Origin: UBA2334 sp049653005
Lineage (GTDB): Bacteria > Pseudomonadota > Gammaproteobacteria > Burkholderiales > Burkholderiaceae_C
Direction: 5' to 3'
Length of the DNA: 64,000 nt
Assembly: GCA_049653005.1 (NCBI GenBank)
Contig: JBASFL010000091.1
Location: forward strand, 62,001-126,000
In this document: piece after piece, positions 62,025-64,000 of the stretch
Position numbering within the stretch: position 1 is the stretch's first letter
Layout: each line of letters begins with the position of its first letter
The notes under the pieces: model-generated
Told to the model about the DNA's origin: nothing
Database searches by the model: none
What the model saw: the letters and a program-made list of their open reading frames with translations, nothing else
Position numbers and translations under genes: made by a program

Positions 62025-63470
62025 TTAAGCGTGGGCAGGGGTGACAGCGGGAATGCGGACTTCAACCACAGACCCTTTGGCTGCCGTCATCAACACGTTC
62101 CACAGCATCAACACCATGCCGCCCAGGTACAGCACACCGCCCAGCAGACGGATGACGTAGAAGGGGAAAGTGGCTTTGACAGACTCCACAAAGGTGTAGG
62201 TCAAGCTGCCGTCGGGGTTGACGGCACGCCACATCAGGCCCTGCATCACACCGGCAATCCACATGGCGGCGATGTACAGCACGATGCCGATGGTGGCCAC
62301 CCAGAAGTGGATTTCAACCGCTTTCATGCTGTGCATTTGCTTCTGACCGAACAGCTTGGGAATCAGGTAGTAGATCGAGCCCATGGTGATCAAACCCACC
62401 CAACCCAAGGCACCCGAGTGCACGTGGCCCACGGTCCAGTCGGTGTAGTGGGACAGCGCGTTGACGGTCTTGATGGACATCATCGGACCTTCGAAAGTGG
62501 ACATGCCGTAGAACGACAGCGACACGATCAGGAAACGCAGGATGGGGTCATCACGCAGCTTGTGCCAGGCACCCGACAAGGTCATGATGCCGTTGATCAT
62601 GCCGCCCCAGCTGGGCGCCAGCAGAATCAAAGAGAAGATCATGCCCACAGACTGCGTCCAGTCAGGCAATGCCGTGTAGTGCAGGTGGTGAGGACCTGCC
62701 CACATGTAAGTGAAGATCAGCGCCCAGAAGTGGACGATGGACAGGCGGTAGGAGTAAACCGGACGGCCAGCCTGCTTGGGGATGAAGTAATACATCATGC
62801 CCAGGAAGCCTGCGGTCAGGAAAAAGCCCACGGCATTGTGGCCGTACCACCATTGCACCATGGCATCTTGCACGCCAGAGTAGGCCGAGTAGCTCTTGGT
62901 CAGCGATACGGGCAAAGCGGCAGAGTTCACGATGTGCAGCAAAGCCACCGCCAGAATGAACGCACCGTAGAACCAGTTGCCCACATAAATGTGGCGAACC
63001 TTGCGAATGGCCACGGTGCCGAAAAACACGATGGCATACACCACCCACACAACCGCAATCAGCAAGTCAATGGGCCACTCCAGCTCGGCATATTCCTTGC
63101 CGCCGGTGATGCCCAAGGGCAGTGTGATCACCGCAGCCACAATGACCAGGTTCCACCCCCAGAAGGTGAAGGCCGCCAAGCTGTCTGAAATCAGACGGGT
63201 TTGGCAGGTGCGTTGCACCACGTAGTAGCTGGTGCCCAACAGCGCACTGCCGCCGAAGGCAAAAATCACCGCATTGGTGTGCAACGGCCGCAAGCGACCG
63301 TAAGACAACCAAGAGACGGCGGGTGTCATCTCGGGAAATGCGAGCTGGGCCGCAATGATCACGCCCACCAACATCCCCACCACGCCGTACACCACGGTCA
63401 TGATGGCGAATTGGCGAACGACTTTGTCGTTATAGGCAGTCGCCTGACTGGCCTTCATCGTTACAGACAT
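62025..63470 (-). CDS. ccoN: cbb3 oxidase catalytic subunit CcoN
   Basis: A 481-residue heme-copper oxidase subunit with 12 membrane segments. Histidine ligands are in PLHTNAVIF, WYGHNAVGFFL, AGPHHLHYTALPDW and VGHVHSGALGW. It reduces oxygen with high affinity under low oxygen. GAGGAG precedes the ATG. A perfect FNR box is centred about 63 bases upstream, so FNR control is likely. Confidence 0.97.
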   Translation of the reverse strand: MSVTMKASQATAYNDKVVRQFAIMTVVYGVVGMLVGVIIAAQLAFPEMTPAVSWLSYGRLRPLHTNAVIFAFGGSALLGTSYYVVQRTCQTRLISDSLAAFTFWGWNLVIVAAVITLPLGITGGKEYAELEWPIDLLIAVVWVVYAIVFFGTVAIRKVRHIYVGNWFYGAFILAVALLHIVNSAALPVSLTKSYSAYSGVQDAMVQWWYGHNAVGFFLTAGFLGMMYYFIPKQAGRPVYSYRLSIVHFWALIFTYMWAGPHHLHYTALPDWTQSVGMIFSLILLAPSWGGMINGIMTLSGAWHKLRDDPILRFLIVSLSFYGMSTFEGPMMSIKTVNALSHYTDWTVGHVHSGALGWVGLITMGSIYYLIPKLFGQKQMHSMKAVEIHFWVATIGIVLYIAAMWIAGVMQGLMWRAVNPDGSLTYTFVESVKATFPFYVIRLLGGVLYLGGMVLMLWNVLMTAAKGSVVEVRIPAVTPAHA

Positions 63471-63526
63471 ACAGAACTCCTCAAAATGTCATCGGCGAAG
63501 TGTCGTGTGACGGCACCCCGTTTGCC

Positions 63527-63540
63527 TTGACTTAAGTCAA
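63527..63540. promoter_or_regulatory. FNR box upstream of ccoN, overlapping the end of ccoS
   Basis: TTGACTTAAGTCAA, a perfect TTGAC-N4-GTCAA palindrome. If centred at -41.5 the transcript would start near 63492 with GACACT as -10 box. It overlaps the ccoS stop codon at 63537-63539. Confidence 0.85.
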
Positions 63541-63674
63541 TCGGCGCGAAGAATACGTTCGCCTTCTCGCTCCACGTTGTCCAGCTGCCCCGATTGCAGG
63601 GCCCACCAGAAAATCACGATGATGCCCAGCACCACCACCACGGACAGCGGGATCAGCAAATACAGAACTTCCAA
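63537..63674 (-). CDS. ccoS: cbb3 oxidase maturation protein CcoS
   Basis: A 45-residue membrane peptide reading L/MEVLYLLIPLSVVVVLGI then IVIFWWALQSGQLDNVEREG, typical of CcoS, needed for heme and copper insertion in cbb3 oxidase. The start is a TTG at 63674 with AGGAG 8 bases upstream; no ATG fits. It lies 20 bases after the ccoI stop. Its end falls within the ccoN FNR box. Confidence 0.9.
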   Translation of the reverse strand: MEVLYLLIPLSVVVVLGIIVIFWWALQSGQLDNVEREGERILRAD

Positions 63675-63693
63675 TCGGCTTTCTCCTAAAAAA

Positions 63694-64000
63694 TCAGACG
63701 GTGTTGGCCGCGCGGTTCAACCGAAGCGCGTTGCCAATCACCCAAAACGAACTGGTGGCCATGCCCAACCCCGCCGCCCATGGCGGCATGTAGCCCAGCA
63801 AGGCCAGGGGCACACTGACGGCGTTGTAGGCAGCGGCCCAAATCAGATTCTGGTGCACCACCCGCATGGTGGCGCGCGACTGTGTCAGCGCATGCACCAC
63901 GTCCATCAAACGGCCCGCCTGAATCACGAAATCGGCATTCGCCTGCGCCAGCGGCGCGGCGGTGCCCAGGGCAAACGAGGTGTCTGAGCGGGCCAGCACC
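63694..64000 (-). CDS. ccoI: Copper-transporting P-type ATPase CcoI (C-terminal end, cut by window edge)
   Basis: The last 101 residues of a P1B-type ATPase, cut at the right window edge. The piece shows DTSFALGTAAPLAQANADFVIQ, where the GTAAPLAQANADFV run is the end of the hinge domain, and two final membrane segments (LIWAAAYNAVSVPLALLGYMPP and AAGLGMATSSFWVIGNALRLNR). Position before ccoS marks it as CcoI, which supplies copper for cbb3 oxidase. Confidence 0.9.
   Translation of the reverse strand, partial: VLARSDTSFALGTAAPLAQANADFVIQAGRLMDVVHALTQSRATMRVVHQNLIWAAAYNAVSVPLALLGYMPPWAAGLGMATSSFWVIGNALRLNRAANTV

Overview
The window looks like chromosome from a betaproteobacterium of the order Burkholderiales, most likely the family Comamonadaceae. 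This rests on high GC, a class I phaCAB operon, a methylmalonyl-CoA operon with a divergent GntR regulator, an isc operon led by iscR, an FNR/hemN/cbb3-oxidase block, infC with an AUC start, and a short dispersed repeat around AAGCGCT of a type I associate with this family. I could run no search, so species is not assigned.

Layout. 1-3735 (minus): iscR-iscS-iscU-iscA-hscB-hscA, Fe-S cluster assembly, with an IscR-type operator in front of iscR. 3819-13319: tyrosine phosphatase, uvrB, aromatic/aspartate aminotransferase, intracellular PHB depolymerase, an RnfB-like ferredoxin, a GAF-GGDEF protein and a chemoreceptor. 13698-22180 (minus): the propionyl-CoA to succinyl-CoA operon (mcm, vapBC, meaB, pccB, pccA, epimerase-like VOC protein), faced by a GntR regulator. 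23019-35953: small stress and envelope genes, an NhaR-like regulator, dusA, phaCAB, pgeF, a gentisate-type maiA/nagK pair and a Nudix hydrolase.

36057-45759 is an integrative element of about 9.7 kb inserted in the 3' end of tRNA-Pro(GGG). It carries a P4-type integrase, AlpA, a CHC2 zinc-finger primase-like protein, a DUF3987 protein and a lone LexA/UmuD-type peptidase. It has no capsid or conjugation genes, so it resembles a satellite or small island. It also holds decayed genes, including a broken ADP-ribosyltransferase-like gene. It is bounded by 51-bp att copies, has 29-bp identical direct repeats just inside both ends, and appears to have supplied the tRNA with a new terminator.

45793-53613 (minus) is the translation block thrS-infC-rpmI-rplT-pheS-pheT-ihfA-merR, running straight into tRNA-Pro. 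53911-64000 holds isocitrate lyase, a DMT transporter, and the microaerobic respiration block: SafE-like protein, hemN, fnr, FixH-like protein, ccoPQON, ccoS and the start-truncated ccoI. Two perfect FNR boxes link hemN/fnr and ccoN.

Functional links: propionyl-CoA, acetyl-CoA and PHA metabolism are concentrated here (pcc/mcm, phaCAB, phaZ, aceA). Fe-S supply (isc) feeds HemN, FNR and RnfB. The most unusual non-gene signals are a six-copy dispersed repeat family with two copies inside reading frames, and a pair of related inverted-repeat elements between pccB and pccA.
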